Shown here one piece after another: positions 1 through 5,334 of a stretch of 5,334 nt of DNA (positions within the stretch are counted from its first letter, which is position 1; each line of letters begins with the position of its first letter). Both the position numbers and the translations under genes were made by a program. Under the pieces are notes generated by a model, which saw nothing but the letters and a program-made list of their open reading frames with translations, had not been told where the DNA came from and made no database searches. The stretch is taken from NCBI GenBank assembly GCA_030604545.1, contig JAUVVS010000175.1, forward strand, positions 1-5,334. Direction: 5' to 3'. The DNA comes from Deltaproteobacteria bacterium. GTDB taxonomy: Bacteria; Desulfobacterota; Desulfobacteria; Desulfobacterales; JAUVVS01.

Positions 1-112
1 TAACCACAGGAATACATTGAGTATTTTGAGGATAGCGCTAAAGCTTCACTTCGTGCAAAATGTTGAGCCTGACACAGAAATTGGGCAAAAGGGGGCGTTA
101 TGCAAAGGTCTC
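1..112. mobile_element. Probable end of an IS5-family-like insertion sequence or dispersed repeat (partial)
   Basis: Read on the minus strand from 112 inward, the sequence begins GAGACCTTTGCATAAC, close to the terminal inverted repeat I recall for IS1106-type IS5-family elements (GAGACCTTTGCA). If correct, the element's outer edge is at 112 and its body extends left beyond the window. No transposase is identifiable here: plus-strand frame 1 is open from 4 (reading P-Q-E-Y-I-E-Y-F-E-D-S) but reaches a stop at 64-66. A continuation is open in another frame at 57-161 (K-M-L-S-L-T-Q-K-L-G-K), offset by 2 nt, so a broken C-terminal coding segment is an alternative reading. In that case the repeat edge would lie beyond 112. 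No second inverted repeat or target duplication can be seen in this window. Confidence 0.4.
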
Positions 113-192
113 ATCCTTTCATGCCAAACACACACACGCCTGCCGAACCTTGACCCGAAAATAAAACATTGTTTATCGAGAGTCAACTTTTA

Positions 193-227
193 TTTGTTAC
201 CAATGAAACCGCCCTTTCCGTAACAAA
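193..227. repeat. 8-bp inverted repeat with 19-nt loop
   Basis: TTTGTTAC at 193-200 and GTAACAAA at 220-227 are perfect reverse complements around a 19-nt, more GC-rich loop. It could form a hairpin or be a dyad binding or recombination site. Neither side has a strong T run directly after the stem, so it is a poor intrinsic terminator. A pair of this length and spacing may occur by chance in a few hundred bases. Confidence 0.35.
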
Positions 228-308
228 ATTAACCGGAACTATAACCCCAAAAGATGGCTTTCAAAACTTCCGGAACGTAGATAGATCCAAAAATAAAGGA
301 TAAAAAAA

Positions 309-446
309 ATGACATATTCAAAGTTTTTAAGGAGCGCGTAAGTTTCGGATGGCCTAACCCGCACTGGAATTGATAGGGTGCTCATGAAACCAATCGTCAG
401 AGATGAACTTGCGAAGGCTGTGAGGGGTATTTTAGATAAAAGGTCG
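309..446 (+). pseudogene. Remnant of a response-regulator receiver domain (C-terminal end)
   Basis: Plus-strand codons 366-440 encode GIDRVLMKPIVRDELAKAVR followed by G-I-L-D-K. This closely matches the end of a two-component receiver domain: the beta5 strand with the invariant Lys-Pro pair (K at 387-389, P at 390-392) and the alpha5 helix pattern E-L-A-x-A-V-R-x-x-L-D, as in hybrid histidine kinases of Desulfobacterota. In the same frame upstream, 309-338 reads M-T-Y-S-K-F-L-R-S-A, which could be a decayed T-G-Y-S-type beta4 segment, but TAA at 339-341 interrupts it. No phosphoacceptor Asp region or kinase domain is found upstream to position 1. The frame runs on, without resemblance to anything, to a stop at 597-599, antisense to the MBL gene end. 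GTG 378 is the only nearby start, so a functional protein is unlikely. I take it as a broken fragment. Confidence 0.6.
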
Positions 447-506
447 AGGATCGGAAATTGGCGAGAACGCCGTATTGGGCCGAAAGATGCCATTCCCGGA
501 CGGACG

Positions 507-1325
507 CTACTTAAGGTGAAAAATATTTCCGCATCTATTCTGGGTTGCAACAGCAAGGCGGGTATTGAAATTATTTATGGCCTGGCTAACTACGTTTAAG
601 GCTTTTTGGGGTGTATTATTTATCTCACTCAGGTGGGCCAAAATTACGTGCAAAAGACGATCGTGCTTAACTTCATTTAAAATGTGTTTCGTATCTTCAT
701 TGGACAGGTGACCGGTTCTGCTCTTGATCCGTTGTTTTATAGGCCACGGATAAGGTCCATTTTCAAGCATGGTCTGATCATGATTAGCTTCTATAATCAA
801 TAATGAACAGCCTTTAAGATGTTCTTTTACCATGGAAGTTCCTATACCAAGATCGGTTGCAATTCCGATCTTACTTCCCTTTTGGCTTATAGTAAAGCCT
901 GATGGATCTTCTGCATCATGGGATACGGAAAATGGATGTATTGTTAAATTATTTATCGCAAAAGTTGAACCGCATTCAAAGCTTTTAATATCATGAATAT
1001 TTCCTATTTGAGATGATGCTTTTATTGTTTTACTGTTACAATAAACAGGCAGCCTAAAACGGCGGGCAAGAACTCCCACGCCCTGGACATGGTCAGTGTG
1101 CTCATGTGATATAAGGATGGCGTCAAGATTTTCAGGATAAATACCTTTCGATTTCATTCTGCGCTCAATTTCTATACCGGAAAGACCCGCATCAACAAGT
1201 ATTGAAGTGGAGCCATCGGAAATAAATATAGCGTTACCTTTACTTCCGCTGGCCAGTATACATATTGCAAGATTATAATCGCAATCCGGTTCAGGACCAC
1301 TTTGCTTGGGGGGAGGTTCTTTCAT
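507..1325 (-). CDS. MBL-fold metallohydrolase, YycJ/WalJ type
   Basis: A 272-residue metallo-beta-lactamase-fold hydrolase. The N-terminal signature is ASGSKGN (25-31), then L-V-D45-A-G-L-S, then the metal motif H74-E-H76-T-D78-H79. Further ligand candidates are H136 in SVSHDAEDPSGF, D158 in IATDLG, and H231 in AHLSEINN; E179-A-N-H182-D and G-H206-L-S-N are characteristic of the YycJ/WalJ subgroup. Nuclease activity has been reported for some YycJ relatives, but the substrate here is inferred, not shown. I chose the ATG at 1325 because it follows the dut stop by 1 nt (TAAAATG), with a weak AGGG 7 nt upstream. The same frame is open to an ATG at 1388, which would overlap dut by 62 nt and give 293 residues, and is less likely. 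Before the conserved core is an unusual 20-residue proline- and charge-rich leader. The TAG at 507-509 ends the gene at the normal family length. It is the last gene of the visible operon. Confidence 0.9.
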   Translation of the reverse strand: MKEPPPKQSGPEPDCDYNLAICILASGSKGNAIFISDGSTSILVDAGLSGIEIERRMKSKGIYPENLDAILISHEHTDHVQGVGVLARRFRLPVYCNSKTIKASSQIGNIHDIKSFECGSTFAINNLTIHPFSVSHDAEDPSGFTISQKGSKIGIATDLGIGTSMVKEHLKGCSLLIIEANHDQTMLENGPYPWPIKQRIKSRTGHLSNEDTKHILNEVKHDRLLHVILAHLSEINNTPQKALNVVSQAINNFNTRLAVATQNRCGNIFHLK

Positions 1326-1326
1326 T

Positions 1327-1785
1327 TTACAACCCTGTATGCCCGAAGCCGCCTGCATTTCGTTTGGTTTCGTCAAGTTCTTCCACAAGTTTTATTTCAG
1401 CCTGATACACCCTCTTAATAATCATTTGAGCGATACGATCGCCCCGATGAAATGTATAGCTTTTTTCTCCAAGATTTATGACGGCAATTTTTACTTCTCC
1501 ACGGTAATCAGAGTCTATAGTGCCGGGAGAGTTAATAATTCCTATACCATGCTTTACGGCCAATCCGCTCCTTGGGCGAATCTGAGCTTCAAATCCTTTG
1601 GGAACGGCAACAGCAAATGCGGTAGGTATCAGAGTAATTTTTCCAGGTTCCAGCTCCAGTTCATTTTCTAAAGCCGCACATATATCCATACCGGCGGATT
1701 GGGGTGTCATATAACGGGGAAGAGGTATATCTGCGTTCTTGTCCGGGTCTATGTAAAGAAATTTAATGGTGAGGGGGTGATCCAT
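1327..1785 (-). CDS. dut: Deoxyuridine 5'-triphosphate nucleotidohydrolase (dUTPase)
   Basis: A 152-residue trimeric dUTPase that hydrolyses dUTP to dUMP and pyrophosphate, preventing uracil incorporation into DNA and supplying dUMP for thymidylate synthesis. All five family motifs are present: motif 1 SAGMD (30-34), motif 2 RPRSGLA (70-76), motif 3 NSPGTIDSDYRG (85-96) with the catalytic D91 equivalent to E. coli D90, motif 4 RGDRIAQM (114-121), and motif 5 R142-N-A-G-G-F-G-H-T-G151, the C-terminal arm that closes over the neighbouring active site. The length is typical. The ATG lies 4 nt after the peptidase stop with no good SD in front of it (upstream is AT-rich, ending TTTAAATTT), so translation probably depends on coupling to the upstream gene. 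The stop lies 1 nt before the next gene's ATG. There is no sign of truncation. Confidence 0.97.
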   Translation of the reverse strand: MDHPLTIKFLYIDPDKNADIPLPRYMTPQSAGMDICAALENELELEPGKITLIPTAFAVAVPKGFEAQIRPRSGLAVKHGIGIINSPGTIDSDYRGEVKIAVINLGEKSYTFHRGDRIAQMIIKRVYQAEIKLVEELDETKRNAGGFGHTGL

Positions 1786-1789
1786 AAAT

Positions 1790-3067
1790 TTAAAGAGCTA
1801 AGATATTTTTAAATGATTTCTCGTCGTCAACAGGTCCCAGCATTGTCAAGGCAAGCTGATCTTTCTGAAAAAGGCTTTTTGCCAAATCAAGTATTTCGTC
1901 CTCTGTAACCGATTCGATTTTATCTATAATTTCCTGTAGAGGAATATAATGTTTTAGATGTATCTCATTTTGTGCAAGGCGGATCATCTGGCTATCAACA
2001 CTTTCAGATGCAAGCAGAAGATTGCCTTTTGTATATTCCTTGGCATCATGAAGCTCAGTTGAATCAATCCGAGTCTCTTTTAACTTGCGCATCTCATTTA
2101 AGATCAGCTCTGTTGACATAATGGCTTTTTTGGGGTCAACTCCAACATAAACTCCGAACATGCCTGTATCAGCAAAAGAAGATATAAAGGAAAAAACAGA
2201 GTAGGCAAGTCCTCTGCGCTCTCGTATTTCCTGGAAAAGCCTTGAGCTCATGTTGCCTCCAAGAATAGTGTTAAAAAGCGAGAAGACATAACGCCGTGAA
2301 TCTATTATTGATAATCCCTTTGTTCCTATACAGATATGAGCTTGTTCAAGCTCCTTTGCATGTAAGTTAATTGTGGATCGCCCTGAGGGGGTTATGCGAT
2401 CCGGAAAGCCGTCGCCGGGCCGGATTGATTCAAAAGCCGATCCAACAATATCGATAAATCTTTTATGCTCTAAGTTGCCTGCTGCCGATATAACAATACG
2501 GTTTGGTTGATAAAAGAGATGAAAAAAATTTTTTATATCTTTGCTGCTAAAACCTATAATATTTTCACGAGTACCAAGAATCGATCGGCCTAGAGGATTA
2601 TCACCCCAATAGGCCTTTCCTGAAAGGACGTGAATGTATTCTTCCGGGCTGTCTTCGACCATCCCGATTTCCTGTAATATAACCGGCCGTTCCTTTTCAA
2701 CTTCATCTACATCAAACTTAGAGTTTAAAAATATGTCAAAGAGAATATCGACCATGGTTTCCAAATGGGTTTCCATTATCTTTGCGTGATAGCAGGTATT
2801 TTCCATGGTCGTAAAGGCATTTGTTTGGCCGCCTATGGCATCAAATTCCTTGGCAATTTGGAAGGCGGTACGTTTTTTTGTGCCCTTAAATATCATGTGC
2901 TCAATAAAATGGGAGAGCCCGTTTTCCGTTGATGTTTCATCTCGGGCGCCAACATTGACCCAAACTCCCATTGACACACTACGGACGTGAGACATCCTTT
3001 TTGTTAATATCCTGACACCATTATCAAGTATGGTTTTATTTACCGTCTGATTCGTTTTCCTTGTCAA
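1790..3067 (-). CDS. M16B family zinc metallopeptidase (processing-peptidase-like, PqqL/YmxG type)
   Basis: A 425-residue, two-domain M16B peptidase related to mitochondrial processing peptidase beta and to the YmxG/MlpA protein found near pnp in Bacillus. The inverted zinc motif HxxEH is intact: H53-F-I-E56-H57, with the third zinc ligand E133 exactly 76 residues after H57, in the segment VILQEIGM. The second domain carries the conserved G-N-M-S-S-R-L-F and R282-E-x-x-G-L-A-Y289 elements; R282 and Y289 are the R/Y pair that helps bind substrate in this family. The length (about 410-430) is normal. No signal peptide or membrane segment is visible, so it should be cytoplasmic. The start is a TTG overlapping pnp by 32 nt, chosen because of the AAGGA upstream and the need to keep the first strand. 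The dut gene begins 4 nt after the stop, indicating cotranscription. Physiological substrates are unknown; YmxG-like genes beside pnp are conserved in many bacteria. Confidence 0.93.
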   Translation of the reverse strand: MTRKTNQTVNKTILDNGVRILTKRMSHVRSVSMGVWVNVGARDETSTENGLSHFIEHMIFKGTKKRTAFQIAKEFDAIGGQTNAFTTMENTCYHAKIMETHLETMVDILFDIFLNSKFDVDEVEKERPVILQEIGMVEDSPEEYIHVLSGKAYWGDNPLGRSILGTRENIIGFSSKDIKNFFHLFYQPNRIVISAAGNLEHKRFIDIVGSAFESIRPGDGFPDRITPSGRSTINLHAKELEQAHICIGTKGLSIIDSRRYVFSLFNTILGGNMSSRLFQEIRERRGLAYSVFSFISSFADTGMFGVYVGVDPKKAIMSTELILNEMRKLKETRIDSTELHDAKEYTKGNLLLASESVDSQMIRLAQNEIHLKHYIPLQEIIDKIESVTEDEILDLAKSLFQKDQLALTMLGPVDDEKSFKNILAL

Positions 3068-5147
3068 TTTCTGATTCCTTAACGGCCTTGTGGCTTAGAC
3101 GGATTTTTCCGTCCCTGGTTATTTCAAGAACCTTGACTTTGATCCTGTCTCCTTCTTTTACAATATCTGAAACCTTTCCGACGCGGTATGGGGCAAGTTG
3201 CGAAATGTGAACCAGACCGTCCACGCCGGGTAATATCTGAACAAAGGCCCCGAAATCCATGATTTTTACAACTGGTCCTTCGTAAATAGATCCAACCTCC
3301 GGTTCTATTGTAATTTCTTTTATCATTTTTAAAGCTGCATCTCCATCTTCTTTGGCGAATGCGGCAATTTTAATCAGACCTTCATCATTTACTTCAACAC
3401 GAGTATTTGTTTCACTCTGAATTGATCTTATCACCTTACCGCCGGGACCTATGACTTCTCGAATTTTGTCGGGATTTATTTGGATTGTAATCACCTTCGG
3501 AGCATAGGGGGAGATTTCTTTTCGTGGTTCTTTTATGGCCTCCAACATCTTTTCTAGAATAAAAAGCCGGCCGGCACGGGCTTGTTCAAGAGCCTTTTTC
3601 ATAATATCTCTTGAAAGTTCATGGATTTTTATATCCATCTGAAGAGCGGTTATTCCGTCTTTTGTTCCGGCCACCTTAAAATCCATATCGCCTGTGTGAT
3701 CTTCATCTCCAAGAATGTCGGACAAGATAACTATATTATCCCCTTCTTTTACCAGACCCATTGCAATGCCTGAAACAGGGGCTTTTATGGGCACCCCTCC
3801 GTCCATAAGTGCCATTGTGCCTGAACATACGGTTCCCATTGATGAAGAACCGTTTGACTCAAAAACCTCGGAAACAATGCGTATAGTATAGTCAAATTCC
3901 TCTTTAGGCGGCAGGACCCTTTCTAAAGCTCTTGTCGATAGACCCCCATGGCCTATATCCCTGCGGCTTGGCCCGCTAATACGTTTTACTTCCCCGACAG
4001 AATAGGGCGGGAAGTTGTAGTGAAGCATAAAGGGCCTGTATTCTTCTCCCATTAGAGTCTCAACTCGCTGTTCGTCGGGACCGGAACCAAGGGTCAGTAC
4101 ACCCAAAACCTGAGTTTCTCCCCGTGTAAAAAGGGCGCTGCCGTGAGGTCTTGGCAGAACGTCGACCTCGCAAGTAATAGGCCTTATTTCATCAAATTTC
4201 CTATTATCGATACGACGTCCTTCCTTCAAAACCAGATCCCGAAAGATTGATTTTTGTATATCTTTAAGAATGTCGTATACTTCACCCTTACGATCTGCAT
4301 AGTCTTCCCCCAACTCATTACATATGTCTTCTTTGGCAGCTTTGAGCACAGAACTACGCTTAATCTTTTCGGGTATCGTAACGGCCTCGCGGATTCTCGA
4401 TACAGCTGCAGCTTTAACTTTACTGATCAGTTGTTCATCTTTTTCAGGCAGTATAAAGGGGCGTTTCGGCATTCCATTGGTTTCCTTGAGCTTCTCTTGC
4501 AAACCTATAAGGGGTTGCATGGCGTTATGACCAAAAAAGATTGCCTCCAACATATCAGATTCGCTGACAATGTTACCGCTTCCTTCCACCATAACGACGC
4601 CGGTTCCTGATCCGGCAACGATGATATTGATATTGGACTTTTCATACTCGTTAATTGTTGGATTTATTTTTAATTGACCGTCAATGGAGCCGACACGAAC
4701 ACATGCGATTGGTCCTTCAAAGGGAATATCTGATATTTCAAGCGCAGCAGATGCTCCTATTATTGCCAGGATGTCAGGATCGTTTTCCTGGTCCATGGAG
4801 AGCACTGTTGCAATAACTTGAGTTTCGTATCGGTACTCTTTTGGAAAGAAAGGCCGGATAGGACGGTCTATCAGGCGTGCAGTTAATGTCTCCTTTTCAC
4901 TGGGTCTTCCAATTTCTCGCCTGAAATAATTTCCAGGTATACGGCCTGCGGCATAAATCTTCTCTTGATATTCCACCGAAAGCGGCAAAAAATCGACCAT
5001 TCGTTCTTCATTTGTGGACACGACGGTCACCATTACAATAGTTTCGCCGTATTGAACCACAATCGAGCCGCTTGCCTGTCTTGCAACCTTGCCGGCCTGG
5101 ATACTAAGAGTTCTACCACCTATTTCTGCCTTGAGTAATGTTTCCAT
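3036..5147 (-). CDS. pnp: Polyribonucleotide nucleotidyltransferase (PNPase)
   Basis: A 703-residue cytoplasmic homotrimeric 3'-5' phosphorolytic exoribonuclease that degrades mRNA to nucleoside diphosphates and can run in reverse to add tails. Domain order is complete: first RNase PH-like domain (about 5-145), helical linker (about 240-308), second RNase PH-like domain (about 311-530), KH (about 551-612) and S1 (about 618-688). The RNA-gripping loop reads Y74-F75-R76-R77, equivalent to the usual FFRR. The active site is intact: GSSSMGTVCSGT near 433-444, then DEDHTGDMDFK with D483, D489 and K491 matching the metal-binding D486, D492 and K494 of the E. coli enzyme. The KH signature GPGG is at 567-570. 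The S1 domain has a G-A-F-V segment near 633-636 and LVHISQL near 645-651. Length fits the family (about 700-711). The ATG has a strong SD. The gene lies 63 nt after rpsO, and its last 32 nt overlap the M16 peptidase start. Nothing suggests damage. Confidence 0.98.
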   Translation of the reverse strand: METLLKAEIGGRTLSIQAGKVARQASGSIVVQYGETIVMVTVVSTNEERMVDFLPLSVEYQEKIYAAGRIPGNYFRREIGRPSEKETLTARLIDRPIRPFFPKEYRYETQVIATVLSMDQENDPDILAIIGASAALEISDIPFEGPIACVRVGSIDGQLKINPTINEYEKSNINIIVAGSGTGVVMVEGSGNIVSESDMLEAIFFGHNAMQPLIGLQEKLKETNGMPKRPFILPEKDEQLISKVKAAAVSRIREAVTIPEKIKRSSVLKAAKEDICNELGEDYADRKGEVYDILKDIQKSIFRDLVLKEGRRIDNRKFDEIRPITCEVDVLPRPHGSALFTRGETQVLGVLTLGSGPDEQRVETLMGEEYRPFMLHYNFPPYSVGEVKRISGPSRRDIGHGGLSTRALERVLPPKEEFDYTIRIVSEVFESNGSSSMGTVCSGTMALMDGGVPIKAPVSGIAMGLVKEGDNIVILSDILGDEDHTGDMDFKVAGTKDGITALQMDIKIHELSRDIMKKALEQARAGRLFILEKMLEAIKEPRKEISPYAPKVITIQINPDKIREVIGPGGKVIRSIQSETNTRVEVNDEGLIKIAAFAKEDGDAALKMIKEITIEPEVGSIYEGPVVKIMDFGAFVQILPGVDGLVHISQLAPYRVGKVSDIVKEGDRIKVKVLEITRDGKIRLSHKAVKESEIDKENESDGK
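3076..3080 (-). promoter_or_regulatory. Ribosome binding site deciding the TTG start of the M16 peptidase
   Basis: AAGGA on the minus strand, 8 nt upstream of TTG 3067-3065 and inside the pnp coding sequence. It supports the TTG as start: no ATG or GTG lies between this codon and Met25, and starting at Met25 would remove the first beta strand of the peptidase fold (T-I-L-D-N-G-V-R-I). Confidence 0.6.
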
Positions 5148-5151
5148 ATTT

Positions 5152-5157
5152 TCTCCT
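5152..5157 (-). promoter_or_regulatory. Ribosome binding site of pnp
   Basis: AGGAGA on the minus strand lies 4 nt upstream of the pnp ATG (5147-5145). It is a strong Shine-Dalgarno match and fixes the pnp start. It sits in the 63-nt rpsO-pnp spacer, which is otherwise AT-rich. Confidence 0.85.
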
Positions 5158-5210
5158 ATAAAATTAAATAGAATTGCAAAAAACGCATTGAGTAAAGTGA
5201 AGAACCGTAT

Positions 5211-5334
5211 TTATCTTCTTATACCTAGAGTTTCAATTATTGTCCGGTATCGCTTTATATCATTGCTTTTTACATAGTTTAAAAGTCTACGGCGCTTACC
5301 GACCAACATCAACAAACCTCTTCTGGAGTGGTGA
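5211..5334 (-). CDS. rpsO: 30S ribosomal protein S15, C-terminal part (cut by window edge)
   Basis: This is the last 40 codons and TAA stop of ribosomal protein S15, a primary 16S rRNA-binding protein of the small-subunit platform that also helps form an intersubunit bridge. The reading frame begins at 5333. It shows the highly conserved S15 C-terminal block: HHSRRGLLMLVGKRRRLLNY, then a K-S-N-D-I motif, a R-Y-R-T-I-I-E-T-L motif and a terminal G-I-R-R. S15 is usually about 89 residues, so roughly the first 49 lie outside the window; this is a window cut, not a truncation of the gene. It is the first visible gene of the operon, followed after 63 nt by pnp, the classic rpsO-pnp pairing. The gene was too short for a length-based ORF call and was found by translating the reverse strand at the right edge. 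The start, promoter and any S15 autoregulatory leader cannot be seen. Confidence 0.97.
   Translation of the reverse strand, partial: HHSRRGLLMLVGKRRRLLNYVKSNDIKRYRTIIETLGIRR

Larger units (their letters stand above)
113..506. other. Gene-poor debris region downstream of the operon
   Basis: Between the putative IS edge and the MBL stop there is no intact gene. Apart from the inverted repeat (193-227) and the receiver-domain remnant (309-446), nothing is recognisable. A plus-strand frame open from about 153 to 300 (including T-L-F-I-E-S-Q-L-L-F and T-P-K-D-G-F-Q-N-F) has no start codon, SD or family resemblance. No convincing intrinsic terminator for the operon was found; the best small hairpin, at 460-471, lacks a U tract on either strand. 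Confidence 0.55.

Noticed and set aside
131..138. CACACA run as a possible CRISPR or tandem-repeat element
   Set aside because: It is only a few dinucleotide units, with no spaced direct repeats anywhere in the window.
17..223. Plus-strand 68-codon open frame at the left edge
   Set aside because: No SD, no recognisable protein, and it crosses the putative repeat edge; competing frames there look more protein-like.
460..471. Perfect 4-bp hairpin GGCG-agaa-CGCC as operon terminator
   Set aside because: The stem is too short and no T run follows on either strand.
239..556. Minus-strand 105-codon open frame overlapping the MBL gene's 3' end
   Set aside because: It begins inside the MBL coding sequence in another frame, is antisense to the receiver-domain remnant and has no family resemblance. 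The hydrophobic stretch near its end reflects AT-rich DNA.
1326..1388. Earlier ATGs (1388, 1358) as the start of the MBL gene
   Set aside because: They would lengthen an already atypical leader and overlap dut; the ATG at 1325, 1 nt after the dut stop, is the simpler choice.
1306..1671. Plus-strand 121-codon open frame
   Set aside because: It lies antisense to dut, whose five catalytic motifs are intact; it is a shadow frame.
4254..4610. Plus-strand 118-codon open frame (and a second one at 4324-4530)
   Set aside because: Both are antisense to the helical linker region of pnp and have no SD or family features.
5148..5210. Internal promoter or RNase III-type hairpin in the rpsO-pnp spacer
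   Set aside because: Only weak -35/-10 resemblance (TTTACT, 17 nt, TTCTAT) and a 5-bp stem overlapping the rpsO stop are seen; 63 nt is short for the large pnp leader hairpin known in enterobacteria.

Overview
The window is a compact, minus-strand bacterial housekeeping operon that fills about 507-5334, followed downstream (at low coordinates, 1-506) by a degraded, non-housekeeping stretch. Read in the direction of transcription (high to low coordinates), the order is rpsO (only its last 40 codons are inside the window), pnp, an M16B zinc peptidase, dut, and a metallo-beta-lactamase-fold hydrolase of the YycJ/WalJ type. The DNA is AT-leaning, the genes are tightly packed, and the PNPase, dUTPase and peptidase look like those of Desulfobacterota (sulfate-reducing 'Deltaproteobacteria', Desulfobacterales-like). 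That placement is an inference from sequence style and gene order, not a search result.

The operon is close-coupled. rpsO and pnp are separated by 63 nt, with a clear Shine-Dalgarno (SD) before pnp. The M16 peptidase starts at a TTG inside the pnp 3' end (32-nt overlap). dut follows 4 nt after the peptidase stop, and the MBL gene follows 1 nt after the dut stop (TAAAATG). Functionally the genes combine a ribosomal protein (S15), 3'-5' RNA decay (PNPase), a mitochondrial-processing-peptidase-like protease, nucleotide-pool sanitation (dUTPase) and a probable nuclease-type hydrolase. The rpsO-pnp-M16 core is an old, widely conserved neighbourhood. All four genes that are complete in the window appear intact, with every family motif I looked for present.

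The 506 nt beyond the MBL stop contain no intact gene. They hold a probable end of an insertion sequence or dispersed repeat at the left edge (IS1106-like, IS5-family-like terminal sequence ending near 112), an 8-bp inverted repeat at 193-227, and a short plus-strand remnant (about 309-446) of a response-regulator receiver domain whose frame is interrupted by stop codons. No convincing terminator for the operon is visible. I find no evidence of a new biological system here; the debris zone beside the conserved operon is the part most worth a second look.
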